Assembly: GCF_040954835.1 (NCBI RefSeq)
Contig: NC_090698.1
Coordinates: forward strand, 74,258,284-74,322,283
DNA: 64,000 nt
Source of the DNA: Lepisosteus oculatus
Taxonomy: Eukaryota; Chordata; Actinopteri; Semionotiformes; Lepisosteidae
Direction: 5' to 3'
Shown here: piece by piece, positions 53,418-64,000 of the stretch
How the letters are laid out: each line of letters begins with the position of its first letter
How positions within the stretch are numbered: position 1 is the first letter of the stretch
Position numbers and translations under genes: made by a program
The notes under the pieces: model-generated
Databases searched by the model: none
Seen by the model: the letters and a program-made list of their open reading frames with translations, nothing else
What the model was told of the DNA's origin: nothing

Positions 53418-55019
53418 ATATGATATAATCCCATATATGCAATATATGCACTGTGTATGAGTGTCTTGCTCCTCTGTGGCTGAATCGCTCAAACATGAGT
53501 GAGAATAAACAGAAACAACCTGCTTCTAAACCACGCTGAAGGGAGTTCTTTGCTGCTCGAGGTGCAGATCTGGGATGTAAGCCCTGCAGAGTTGCTGTCC
53601 TCGCTGTGCGAGTCCCAGTCAGCTGCTGTGTGCCAGCTGTTGTGTGCCAGCTGCAGAGAGGAACACTGGGACGCTGTGCTTGTCTGGGATCCCAGAGCCA
53701 TACCTGTGAGCGCAAGGCGTTTTTCAGTGAAGCTGCTTGGTGAGCAGGCAGCGTGTTTTCACAGAAGGAGCTGCAGTTTCCAGCAGCAGCACGCACATAG
53801 ATTGAGTCCTGAAAGAATTTAGCCCCGAGCACAGCTTACTCGCGATGTTCGATCGTAGTGTTGTCATGTGCGGGCCAAGCGCTACAGTAAGTAAAAGTCC
53901 TCAAGGAGCCAGTCTGGGCTGGAGTGCGTGAGTGCTGAACACCGTGAGGGACAGTAAGTGAAGTGGCCCTGGCCTGTGACTTGTGACCTGTGACCTGTAA
54001 CCTGTGACCACAGCTGTGGGAAAGACAGTGACCTCTGGGCTGCTCCAGCTGGGACGGTGGTGGAGGATCCCGAAAGACTGGGAAGGGTTATCGAGCAAGA
54101 CTGTGATCAGCAGCAGCTGCACACGCCCGTGATTATCCCAGGGACTGAGCAACGAACCCTGAGCTAACAATCAATGTCAGGTTTCACGGAAGTATTAAAT
54201 AACATGTAATTGCAGCCTCATGTACATTTCAACCAGCTTGGAGTTGCTAAATGCTACAAATGCGTGTTTACTCGTGGAGTTACAGATAAGAGAAATATAA
54301 GCAATCCTTGCAATTCAGATTTCTCTGAAATATATTTTATGATCTGTAACATATACTTCTAATTAAAAAATTCTGCTTTTTAAATGACAACGTTCACGTT
54401 TATATCTGTTTTAGATGTCATGGGGTAGCATTCTCTCACAAGCAGTACCAATCAGTGTAAGGCAATAGATGTTTCCCCAATTAGTGAAGTAAAACAAAAT
54501 TACCTGGGTAGACTGATTGATTTGCACAGTGACCCTGTGCTCAGATACTGCACGTACTGCTGAGACTGTTCACACCTCCAGCCTCTGATGTGTCACAGGG
54601 CTGTGGGAAAGTGACGCCACCGTGATCTTGCCCACAGGAGACGGGTCTGCCCCTGCAGAGAGGGGTTATCTGGGAGAGACAGGCCTACGCAGCTATCAGC
54701 AGGCCTCCCAGAGAGATAACACAGTGCTGCTGCTTGGCAGCTTGCGTGATGAATAAAGTGCCTTTTCTCTGACACAGGGAACAAAGCCTAAACTCATGGA
54801 ATGATTATTCTAAAAAGTCGGTGTCTTCCCATTGGACACGGTTGTAGGATCAGTTACCTTCTCCCTTAAATTCCCACTCTTCACTGGCCTGAGCTCTCAG
54901 ACGCAGGAGTCCTGGAGCACCAGGTGAACAGGAGGCACCAGATGGGCCTGGAGCAGCCAGAGATGGCTCCTCTGACATGCGGACTCACAGCAAAACAACT
55001 GGATGGATGAGGCAGTCAA
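53418..55019. other. Intergenic, nothing recognised
   Basis: No gene was supported. A short run of TGACCTGTGACCTGTAACC repeats lies near 53976-54010. Confidence 0.5.
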
Positions 55020-55265
55020 GACCGGACCGCTGCTGTAAGTGTTGTAGGTGGACCAGTAGGTGGCGATCTTCCCCCTGGACCACAGTTTTCTAATCAGTGC
55101 TCCTGTGTGATGACTGGGGACAGTGTGCTGTAGGGGGCTTTAAGAAGAATTCATGAGATCAGAGAGCAGTGTTGCCACCCTGTGATCTGCAGTCAGTGAG
55201 AATTGGGCTGGGTCTGTGCTGGGATGGGAGACCTCCCAGGAAATCCAGGGTGTCTGTGGCTCAGT
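55020..55265 (+). mobile_element. Diverged 5S-SINE-like fragment
   Basis: TGGGATGGGAGACCTCCCAG at about 55219-55240 recalls the 5S-derived head, and the GTAAGTGTTGTAGGTGGACC and CCAGTAGGTGGCGAT part recalls the body of the same SINE. The order differs from the intact copies, so two decayed pieces or a variant are possible. Confidence 0.4.
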
Positions 55266-55795
55266 GGGCACTTCTCCCTCCTTCCTCCTGTGCTGGTGCA
55301 ATGGTTTCTTGTGTGATCTGCTTTGATTAGTATTTGGTGACTGGAAATTGGGCAGGGCACTGGAAACAAGAGCAATCCTGTGCTTGGGCACATTCTGTGT
55401 GGAGATTGCATGTCATTTACTCCAGGCACTCCTGTTTCCTCCCTCCTCCCAGACCTCGACTGGCTGCACTCAATTGTCCCCCCAGCGATGGTCCTCATCC
55501 CCATTATCCCAACGAGCATGGCTCGAGATTCCACATCACACGTGGCAAAGCACGGATGACTGATTCATAATTCTGAGAGTGGAAAAGAAGAAGAAAAAAA
55601 AAGAAGTGGTAAATCCAAGCCCCAAGAAAAACAAGAAAAAAAGAAAATTATTTCCACAGGCCGCCCTTGTGATTTCTGGAAGGGCTCTGAATTAGCCTGT
55701 GCCCATTATCCCCTCTCTCTTCATGTATTTGCTCTTCCTTGCTGTCAGGGCCTGCAGCTGCTCCTCCACTGCTCTCTCCTGTCTCCACTGGGTGG

Positions 55796-55865
55796 GGCTG
55801 TCCAGGGGGTGGGCGGGGCTGTCTGGGTCTGGGCGGGGCTGTCTGGGTCTGGGCGGGGCTGTCCA
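55796..55865 (+). repeat. Three-copy GC-rich tandem repeat
   Basis: Units of about 21 bp with GGGCGGGGCTGTC and TGGGTCT are repeated three times, then break down. Confidence 0.85.
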
Positions 55866-58800
55866 GGGTCAGAGGAACAGCTCTAGCACATCCATGCAGA
55901 ATTCTCTGGCTGATTCACTCTGCAGAGTGTGAAGCAAGGCAGACAGCCAATGACAACAAGTGATCAGAGAAGAGCATTCTCCGAAATACATCAGGAGAAC
56001 AAAAAGCAACATATTTGATTTCAGAACACATTTACTGTCCCAAAATTACATCTCAGGTAAGCCCACAGGCACCTAAGGGAATGCAGAATTTGGCTAATAA
56101 ACTTTGCCAGATTCTCTTTAGGAAAGTATGTGCTGTTTGAGCCAGACACATTATGGAGCAGTATTTCAGCAGTATCTGTCAAATGTCCTTTGGTACAGCT
56201 TTTAAGCTCAACACTACTAGCCATCTACTATTCAAGTCTAACATATTTTGTTAACACAACTGAAGAGGTTACACAGAATTGGACAAAGCAAACAGAAGCT
56301 GTAAATGCATGAGGTTTGATAAAAACCTTCAGGGACATCCACCAGCACCATGATGATAGATAATCCACTTGTGAACTTACAATCTTCCAAGAAATAATTT
56401 AAAAATTTACAAGTAAAAAGCAAATGACCTTTCCAGAGAACCTTGACTTGTAAATCTTCAGTTACATTATCAACATTCACACACAGCACGCAACAGCTGA
56501 ATTTGCAGATTAAGGCAAAAAGGAGAACACTGTATATACAGTCTATGCTGGGGCTTTAAACAGGAATAGTGCGCAAGCGGGGAGGGTGTGAAGAAACAGC
56601 CACGTGTCGTTGGGAAGCAGTGAGTTTGGTTCTCTATAATGAACCCACTGTGTGCGTCCTGTCTGCAACGTGGTGTTCAGGTCTGTGCGCGGCGTTAATC
56701 CATGTTACACACTAGATAATGTGCTCTTGCGTCCATGTCTTGATGTTACTTAACGACTACGCACTGCTGCGTAATTAATTAATTAATCAATTAATTAATT
56801 AATTAATTAATTAAAAAAAAGATTCCTTTTTGACCATGCTTTTCACTGTTTTAGAGCTGTTTAGCTCTTTAGCAAACACGAACGCCTAAAATATCCTTTA
56901 AACAAGTAGACAAGCTTGGATTCTTCAGCTGTAAGAGACAATTTGTTAAAAAGTGGAAGGTTCTGCACAGGTGGGGTCACTGTGTGCAGGAACAGACTGA
57001 TATAAATAACACAATCACAGTCCCCTCTTGGACCTGAACTGGTTTCTGGGATGTACAGGTGTTCCATTGCAGCCACTTGTTTCTCAGACTGTCAAAGCTC
57101 AAACTGTGTGCACTGGGTACGGTACCACAACTCCATTGTCTAGCTGCCACAACCAGAACCTTAACCCAAAGCTTAGGTTCCTGCAGGAAATTTCTCAATG
57201 ATGAATCGAAAGGCTAAAATGTAAGCAAGGGAAAAGACTCAGTGTGTCAGGCTGTGAGATTATGAACTGAGTAAGGGCAATAAATCACTCAGAAGCAAAG
57301 AGCTATGATCACTTGTTGATGGAAGATACTTCATTGGGACATCATCTGAGTTGTGTGCGATAAAAACAGAAGAACAGTTATACACAGGAGGAGCCATCCA
57401 GCCCTTCTGGCCTGTTTGGAAGTCAGTAGCTAATTGACCACACAGATCTCATCCAGATGTGTCCTAAAAGGAGCCAGGGCTCCGGTTTTAACAATGTGGA
57501 TGAGCAGCTTGTTCCCCACTCCCACCACCCTTAAAGAACTGCCTCCTGTTCTCAGGTTCAGGAAGAACATAATAACAGGTTACAAACAAGTGGAGCTCTT
57601 GTATAGATCCTGGATTGCCCAAATGGTCCAGAGAACCATTTTCCAGAAGCTGGAAGATAAACTTATGACAGAACAGATCAAAAATGGAATCAAAGGGCAG
57701 GGTTCAAGGTTCAAGGGTTATCTCGAGAACACGAACAAAACGAAGAGACTACAAGGTGCCACATTGCACTAAAGAAAGTATAATCTGACTGGAAACTGTT
57801 CTGTTTTACAATAAAAATCATGTTTGAACCAAAGCAGAGACAAAAGTTCACCATCTTCAAAGGGAGATGAGAAAGAAAGATGTACAGACATCTGCTGCCT
57901 GCTCTGGATTCATGGCTATACTCCCATCATGCACTGGGGCCTGAAATGCAGCCAAATTCCAAGCCTTGCTGTTGACTCAGCTGCTACCGAACAGCCCCAG
58001 GCTCAGAGATAGCGGCATATAATGACACAGAACACACAGCGGAGCCAACAGGATAATGTCTACAGAATTATACAGAGCAACACGATGGTGGATCACCACC
58101 ATCATCACCTGAACTTACCCCAGTGAAAATGCTTTGGGTGGCTGTGAGGAAAGGTTCGAGGAAAGGTATGAAGCTTAAGAAATAAAATCACCACCAGGAT
58201 GCATTTTAGAAAGATCTGACATCTTGAGATCTTGGTGCAATTTTAGCATATTTTTTCATTCTCATGAAAATATAAGCATGTAACCTGATAGCACAGGATA
58301 GGGCGTGCAGTGTTCTGGTATGTGTGTTTAAGGTGAACGGGGGAGCTAATTACAGGGCAGTTCTTGATGGTTTGTGCTCCAGAGCAGGATTTGCTCCCCA
58401 TATTGTGAAAGCAAATGTAAATTATTAAAAGTGCAGACAGAGCAAGACACAACATAGTTACGAAAAAAATAGAAATTAAATGCCCTTTTTCTGCTTAAAC
58501 ATAACTATAGTAAATTAGCTGGAGAGTAATTGGGTTTGGAGCAAATTACATGCTGGAGCAAAGAAAATAGGTGTTTATCGGTAGGTGTAACACTAATTAA
58601 CTTCCCACCTCGCTTCCTCCTCTTTCAATTATCCTGAGTTCGCTATTTCATTGAGGTTCTGTTGCAAACAGATTAGGAAACTAAAGAAAACAGCAATAAA
58701 TCTAATATTAGATTGAGTTCCCTAAGAAGATCAAAACTGCTACTGCATATAATTGGACTTTAAGAAAAGCCCATTTGAACTGCAATGCTGGTAAATATAG

Positions 58801-59423
58801 GCTGCTGATCATGTGAAAAGATTACAAAGACTTGCGAAGCAAGAGGCTCCTTTCTTTCCCTGCCTGCCGATGTGAAGCACAGACACGGAGAAGGTGCGAC
58901 AGCCCCAGCCCCACAGTCACAGATTCAATAATGACCAGGACTCCCCCTGCTTCATCCCAAGCTTGACCACATGGAAACAGCCAAATATTCCACACATCAC
59001 CAATTACAGAATATCACGTGAACTTTCAGCAACATAGTTATTCTTCTTATTCCATTAGTTTTATTTAAATTAACGTAGGTAATTACTCATCATTTAATGA
59101 ACTACATAATGGGAATACTTCTAACCAGGCTCCAGGGTATTTTATCGGTAACTGTAACTTTAATGAAGACAATATTTTCAGTATTCTGTGTTACTGGAAC
59201 CTTAGGAAAATCTTTCTTATGTCCAACTAGGAAAACAATTGGGTTAATTATTCAACCGACTACCTAGGCTGGAACAATTCAGAGCAAAATCCATGTCTTG
59301 AGTCATCACGATGGTGTTACATGAAGCATAACAAAAGTGGGACCATTCACCCCATCTTTATTTCTGGTAGTTTAGTAGCCAGGGGAATGTAAACTTTTGC
59401 CCAACTATTTATTGAAGGAACAA
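55866..59423. other. Intergenic, AT-rich; TTAA run
   Basis: No gene was supported. A (TTAA)n run occupies about 56771-56814. Frames near 57434-57772 occur in sequence that recalls a fish retroelement but no domain was readable. Confidence 0.5.
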
Positions 59424-59490
59424 GTAAAGGTTTATTCCATGATGAAAAGAGAAGAAAAAGCACACAACGTTTCAGCTGCGGAGCTCACAG
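59424..59490 (-). repeat. Single arm of the element seen at 21889
   Basis: GTAAAGGTTTATTCC followed by TGATGAAAAGAGAAG and CACAACGTTTCAGCTG is the complement of the right half of the ELL2 intron 11 element, showing that it is dispersed. Confidence 0.65.
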
Positions 59491-59808
59491 TCTGGGAGGG
59501 AAGTTGGGACATCCAGAACCATTTGTGTAAAAAAAGCGTTTTCTGAATTCCATTCTAGAGTGGAGATATTTCGCTCGCTTAATTTGTCTCTAAATACCAA
59601 TACCCTGATACCAGGAGTCATTCCTGTTGCTTTTCCTAGAAAAGTGACAACAGCTGACTGCTGTATTCGAAGTATATTATTGTAATGCTCCTGCTTCTGT
59701 CTCTGCTTTCTGCTTGTGTGTCATCTGCAGCTTTAACGAGTTTCTGCACTATTCCAGCAAGTAAACTGGATGTAGATCAGGAAGAGAAAAGGGCCCAGAA
59801 TCAGCAGC

Positions 59809-60280
59809 TGAAGCTCCCAGCTACCAGCCCACTGAAGCTCATCAGGTGTGAGCCTGGTCAGTACCTGGATGGGAAACTCCTGGTTAAAACTAAGGCTGCT
59901 GCTGGTAGAAGTGTTAGTGGGGCCAGTAGGGGGCGCTCACCTGTCTGTGTGGGAACTAATGCCCCAGTATAGTGACTGGGACACTACACTGTAGAAAGGC
60001 GCTGACTTTCAGATGAGACATAAAACCAAGGTTGTGACTCTGTGTGGTCATTAGAAATCCCAGGATGTTTCTCGCAAAGAGTAGGGATGTTATCACATCA
60101 CTTTGTTCTCCTCCCCCACTGAGAGCTGATGTGTGAGGAGTGTTCTGGCGCACTCTGGCTGCTGTTGTATCATCCAGGTGGGGCTGCACACTGGTGGTGG
60201 TGGAGGAGAGTCCCCATTACCTGGAAAGCGCTTTGAGCGGATTGTCCAGAAAAGAGCTATTGAAGTGTGAGGAATTATTA
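59809..60280 (+). mobile_element. 5S-rRNA-derived SINE, copy
   Basis: It has ACTGAAGCTCATCAGGTGTG, CCTGGTCAGTACCTGGATGG, the CCAGTAGGGGGCGCT motif at 59923-59937, and the tail GGAAAGCGCTTTGAGCGGAT. It lacks part of the middle. It lies about 320 bp before the next copy in the same orientation. Confidence 0.9.
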
Positions 60281-60601
60281 TTATCATTCAAATGGCTCCC
60301 TGGGAAACTCCCCTGCTTACCTCTGCAGGCTACAGGCTGTTTATCCCTGGTTCAGATCTGTCAGCTTTTTATGAATTGGTTTCCCATTCACACGTCTCCT
60401 GCAGGTCCTGTGTGATAGATAATAATTTATTTATTATTACATTAATTGCTATTATTTATTTAGCACCTAGGACACTGAAAATACCATAGTTCAAATATCC
60501 TAGCTAAGGGTCCCTGTATAAATCCCTTACTTCTTAAGCATAAGAGGGAAAATCCCATCAGGCCCTGGTGATCTCTTAGTTCTTAGTTCTTAGTTCTATG
60601 G

Positions 60602-61137
60602 CCAGCAGCCATATCACCCTGCAACTCACAACTGGCAGCCCACTGGAGCTCAGCAGGTGTGAGCCTGGTCAGCACCTGGATGGGAGACTCTTGGGAAAAA
60701 CTAAGGTTGCTGCTGGAAGAGGTGTTAGTGGGGCCAGTGGGGGGCGCTCACCCTGCAGTCCATGTGGGTCCTAATGCCCCAGTATAGTGACGGGGACACT
60801 AGACTGTAAACAGGCGCCGTCCTTTGGGTGAGATGTAAAACCAAGGTCCTGACTCTCTGTGGTCATTAAAAATCCCAGGGCATTTCTGGAAACGAGTAGG
60901 GGTGTAACCCCGGCGTCCTGGCCAAATTTCCCATTGGCCCTTACCAATCATGGCCTCCTAATAATCCCCATCTATGAATTGGCGTCATCACTCTGCTCTC
61001 CTCCTCACTAATAGCTAATGTGTGGTGAGTGTTCTGGCGCACTGGTGGTGGTGGAGGGGAGTCCCCATTACCTGTAAAGCAATTTGAGTGGAGTGTCCAG
61101 AACAGCGCTATATAAGTGTAAGCAATTATTATTATTA
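60602..61137 (+). mobile_element. 5S-rRNA-derived SINE, near full length
   Basis: It has GCAGCCATATCACCCTGCAA, AGCTCAGCAGGTGTGAGCC, CCTGGATGGGAGACTC and the L2-like tail CTATATAAGTGTAAGC ending ATTATTATTATG. It closely matches the copy at 14752-15321. Confidence 0.92.
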
Positions 61138-62970
61138 TGATGATATTAGTAGATCTATTTGTTTTTAACTGTCCCAGCCCTTCTGTCAGTTCTTCTAAAA
61201 CTATCCGATACCAGACGTGTGGCTCAGTGTTCTGTTGTTTCCTGGTTCAGTTCTGTCACCCCTGTTCTGAAGTGATGATTTCACGCAGCTCAGTGGCGGT
61301 TCTATTGATATTGACTGCGGGAGCTCCTTCTGTTACACAGGGCGTGTTGTTAATATCTTCTGTTGCGCAGGCCTGGGTGAAATATTCACACAGCACATCT
61401 GCTTTTCCTTCCTACTGTTATCAGGCCGTCAGTATCTCATGAGTTCTTCACCTTTCCTGGTTCTTTTACTGTTGTTGCACTGAAACAACATTGTTTTGCT
61501 TTACTTTATTTTTGCCTCTGTTGCAATATTCTTTTCTGTCTCCTGAGAGGCAATTCTAATGTCTCTTTTAAACTATGCCTGTGAGTCACTATGCGTCTTT
61601 CAGTCCTTCAATCTTGGATCCACCATGTATGGTGTAGAGAGGTCTCTTCCTTCTAATTTCTTCATAAATCATTTGGACCTTTTTCTTCCAGACTTGTGCT
61701 TATTTGTTTCAGGGAATATAATAAACTTGTTGTGAACTTTGATATGGTTTTAGAAGAATAACCATTGTTTTCCTATTGACTCTGAGTCCATCTGGTCCCA
61801 GTTCACCAGTTGGAAACTCTGACTCATTTCTGCACTGTCTGCTTTTCTAATACCATAACCCTAATTTTAGACAGACGATTAAGAGATTTACAATATACAA
61901 AAGTTACCATAAAGGCCACAATTTTCCAGTTGCGTTATCTTGTCTATTTCCTTAATTACATCCTGGTTGTTACAAAAGATTAGGTCAATTAAGATGATCT
62001 TTCCTTGCTGGTGCTTTAAGAAACAATTATTAACTATTTCAACCACATCAATTTTGACTTCTGTGTCCCCATCACAGTGCCAAAAATACTATGCAGGGAA
62101 GTTTAAATCTCCAGGAATATAACATCATCTTGGCTGCACACCTCCCTGATCTCATGTCTGTGTTAGCTGCTCTGTAGGCACACTTGTTGTTAAGAGCTCT
62201 AAGAGCTCCTGTTTTCCAGTTGAACCAGCAAAGATTCTGAACTGCTGGTACCCTCCCTCCTCAGCTCTGGACTGCAGGTTATTTTCACTGCTGCAGGTAT
62301 TGTGTGCTGCACCTCGAGTGAATGTGAAGGCTGTTCTCTTCGTTTCTCTGTAACAGTAGATTGACTGTATTATAACTTGTGCACCCACAGCAGAAAACAC
62401 CGCAGGCAGTGCACAAGAAGCTACATGCCACCTTCCTCTGGGGCAGAAGTTGCACCTGATTGTTTCCAGCTGAAAGAAGGATAATAACTGCGTTTAAGAC
62501 CGAGTTTTGCATTTTCCTGCACAGACCTTCTTGAGTCTAGACAGGGAAAAACAAAAGCAGTAAGAAGTATACCCTAGTGCATTGTGGGACTGTGAGCTTA
62601 CACATGTTCTTTAATGTAAGTACCTTTGGCTGTGATCTCAGTGAGCAGGATGTTGTTGCACAAACTTGTGGTTTGTCAGACGAATTCATGTACTGAAAAG
62701 AATGTCAAGACCAGACAGGCTAGAGGAACAGAATCTCTTCACTGCTGGAAGGATGATCTTTGGAATATCATACCCCCGATAAAGTAAAACCTTTACAAAG
62801 CCCTAGCAATGCTCAAAGGAAAGGACATGTAGAATTTTTTTTGTTGTACATCTTTTAATCATGGGAGTCTGAATTAACTACTTCCTTACTTATGTAGTGA
62901 TTCTTATTCCAGAATACTTCAGAGTCTACACTCCATGGAGACTCGCTTCAACCCCCAAAATAGTGCAGAC
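61138..62970. other. Intergenic, possibly old retroelement sequence
   Basis: The AT-rich text near 61440-62160 resembles decayed LINE untranslated sequence but no frame or tail was readable enough to name it. No gene was supported. Confidence 0.4.
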
Positions 62971-63055
62971 CCACCTGGGAGACACACAGCGGCCATTCTG
63001 CACCAGCAGCCCCACCTGGGAGACACACAGCGGCCATTCTGCACCACCAGCACCA
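62971..63055 (+). repeat. Two-copy tandem repeat related to 5611-5736
   Basis: Two units with CACCTGGGAGACACACAGCG and GCCATTCTGCACCA. They are the same family as the three-copy array in the RHOBTB3 intron 57 kb away, so the sequence is dispersed. Confidence 0.85.
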
Positions 63056-64000
63056 CTGCACACAGATCAGGATGGAGAGAGAAGCTGCTGTATCAGGTGA
63101 GTTAGTGGTTAGTGGGAGTTTTTGTGGGGACAGTTTGTATAAATGCACAGTAGGATTGAGCCAGGACACCAGGGTAGACACACTGCTCTTATGACATTGC
63201 CTTTGGATCAATGACCAGGTGGTCAGAACTGCAGAGCGATTGGTAACTGTTTCCCACCATGGTTTTCCATCAAAGATGCTCTTTTCAACTCTGTCACACC
63301 TTGTCTCCCAAGCTCATGAGGAACATGATGGCCAGCTGAACTGAGTCTCACCCTGCTCCCTGCTCCCTGCACTTCCCAATCTCTGGGTTGCCATGATCCT
63401 TACCAAGAATAAAGAGCTTTCTGATAAAGGTTGGATGGATTTAAGATAAATTTCGATCTTTCTTTAGCTCTTTTAAAAGTTAATCATCAAACTGGGTAGA
63501 GGAAAACAATGCTTTTAGACTGGTTCTTATCAGATAAGGTCACGAGCAGCACTTAGCTGAGCTTAGCTGAACCTGTTCTAGAGTATGATACAGTGTACAT
63601 TTTGCCATTTTGAACAGCCTTTGAAGCCAATGCTTTTAGAACATATTGGAGGATTGATAACACTAGTTTATGAAAGAGAAGGAGTCTGGTACATTTGTAG
63701 ACATCAGCCATGCAGAAAGTATACTGGATAGACATTTATTTTGGAGGAAGCATTCAGTTAAGTCAAAAATAAGCCTGGCACTGTCCCTAAGCCAACCTTA
63801 CAGAGGGAACTGGCCTGCTGTTGATCTTTCTTTGCAAATAAACATGCACCCTCCTCCTCCTGTCCTCATGCTGACCAGTTTGTCCTGGGGTTGTCTCAGA
63901 CCGCTGTGGAGCAACCCAAGAGCTGAGCCGGTGGGTTCGCACTTCCTGGTGTGTGTATCAACGTCTTCAGCAGCGGGAGTCAGGTGGGAGTCAGCAGTAC
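63056..64000. other. Window end, nothing recognised
   Basis: No gene or named repeat was supported. In humans PCSK1 lies beyond ELL2 in this direction, but I saw no subtilisin-like exon here. Confidence 0.5.

Noticed and set aside
1-64000. CRISPR array or bacterial-type operon
   Set aside because: The tandem arrays have no regular unique spacers and the DNA is vertebrate with spliced genes.

Overview
The window is vertebrate nuclear DNA carrying three neighbouring genes in the order RHOBTB3 (+ strand, 5' part cut off by the window start), GLRX (- strand, only one exon found) and ELL2 (- strand, all coding exons present). I recognised the exons by reading translations against the known human proteins from memory; no search was run. 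The same order and orientation (RHOBTB3 forward, GLRX and ELL2 reverse) is found at human 5q15. The dispersed repeats are fish-like: a 5S-rRNA-headed SINE, a V-SINE-like family, another tRNA-derived SINE, L2-type LINE 3' ends and a Gypsy-type LTR. Together with the unduplicated tetrapod-like synteny this suggests a ray-finned fish, plausibly a non-teleost such as a gar or bowfin; the species is inference.

Layout. 1-11958: nine exons of RHOBTB3 from the end of the GTPase-like domain through both BTB domains to a CAVM C-terminus. 11959 to about 13320: its probable 3'UTR with a 24-bp minisatellite. 13335-13945: an L2-like LINE 3' end. 14001-14081: a GLRX exon with a short C-terminal end; upstream lie a GC-box/CRE patch and a 39-bp direct repeat. 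14750-17890: SINEs and unassigned DNA. 17895-18074: a weak forward ORF behind a good splice acceptor, meeting the ELL2 polyadenylation site tail to tail. About 18050-46450: ELL2, with a 3.4-kb 3'UTR and twelve coding exons giving 662 codons, introns up to 8 kb, and a CpG-rich promoter to about 46790. 46800-64000: intergenic DNA with SINEs, one solo LTR, simple repeats and one orphan ORF with a possible exon (49447-49953); no known gene was recognised there.

The genes are not an operon and need not act together. ELL2 is an RNA polymerase II elongation factor of the super elongation complex. RHOBTB3 is an atypical Rho-related BTB protein of membrane trafficking and ubiquitin ligase biology. GLRX is a cytosolic glutaredoxin. 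All coordinates come from reading splice signals and reading frames by eye; the RHOBTB3 and ELL2 exon joins are frame-consistent throughout.

The most useful unusual points are the isolated, short GLRX exon, repeat-borne CTCF-like motifs, a GC-AG intron in ELL2, a minisatellite filling most of a 227-bp ELL2 intron, a Lys/Glu/Arg/Asp expansion in ELL2, and a 304-codon antisense ORF inside ELL2 intron 1. I found no convincing evidence of a wholly new biological system.
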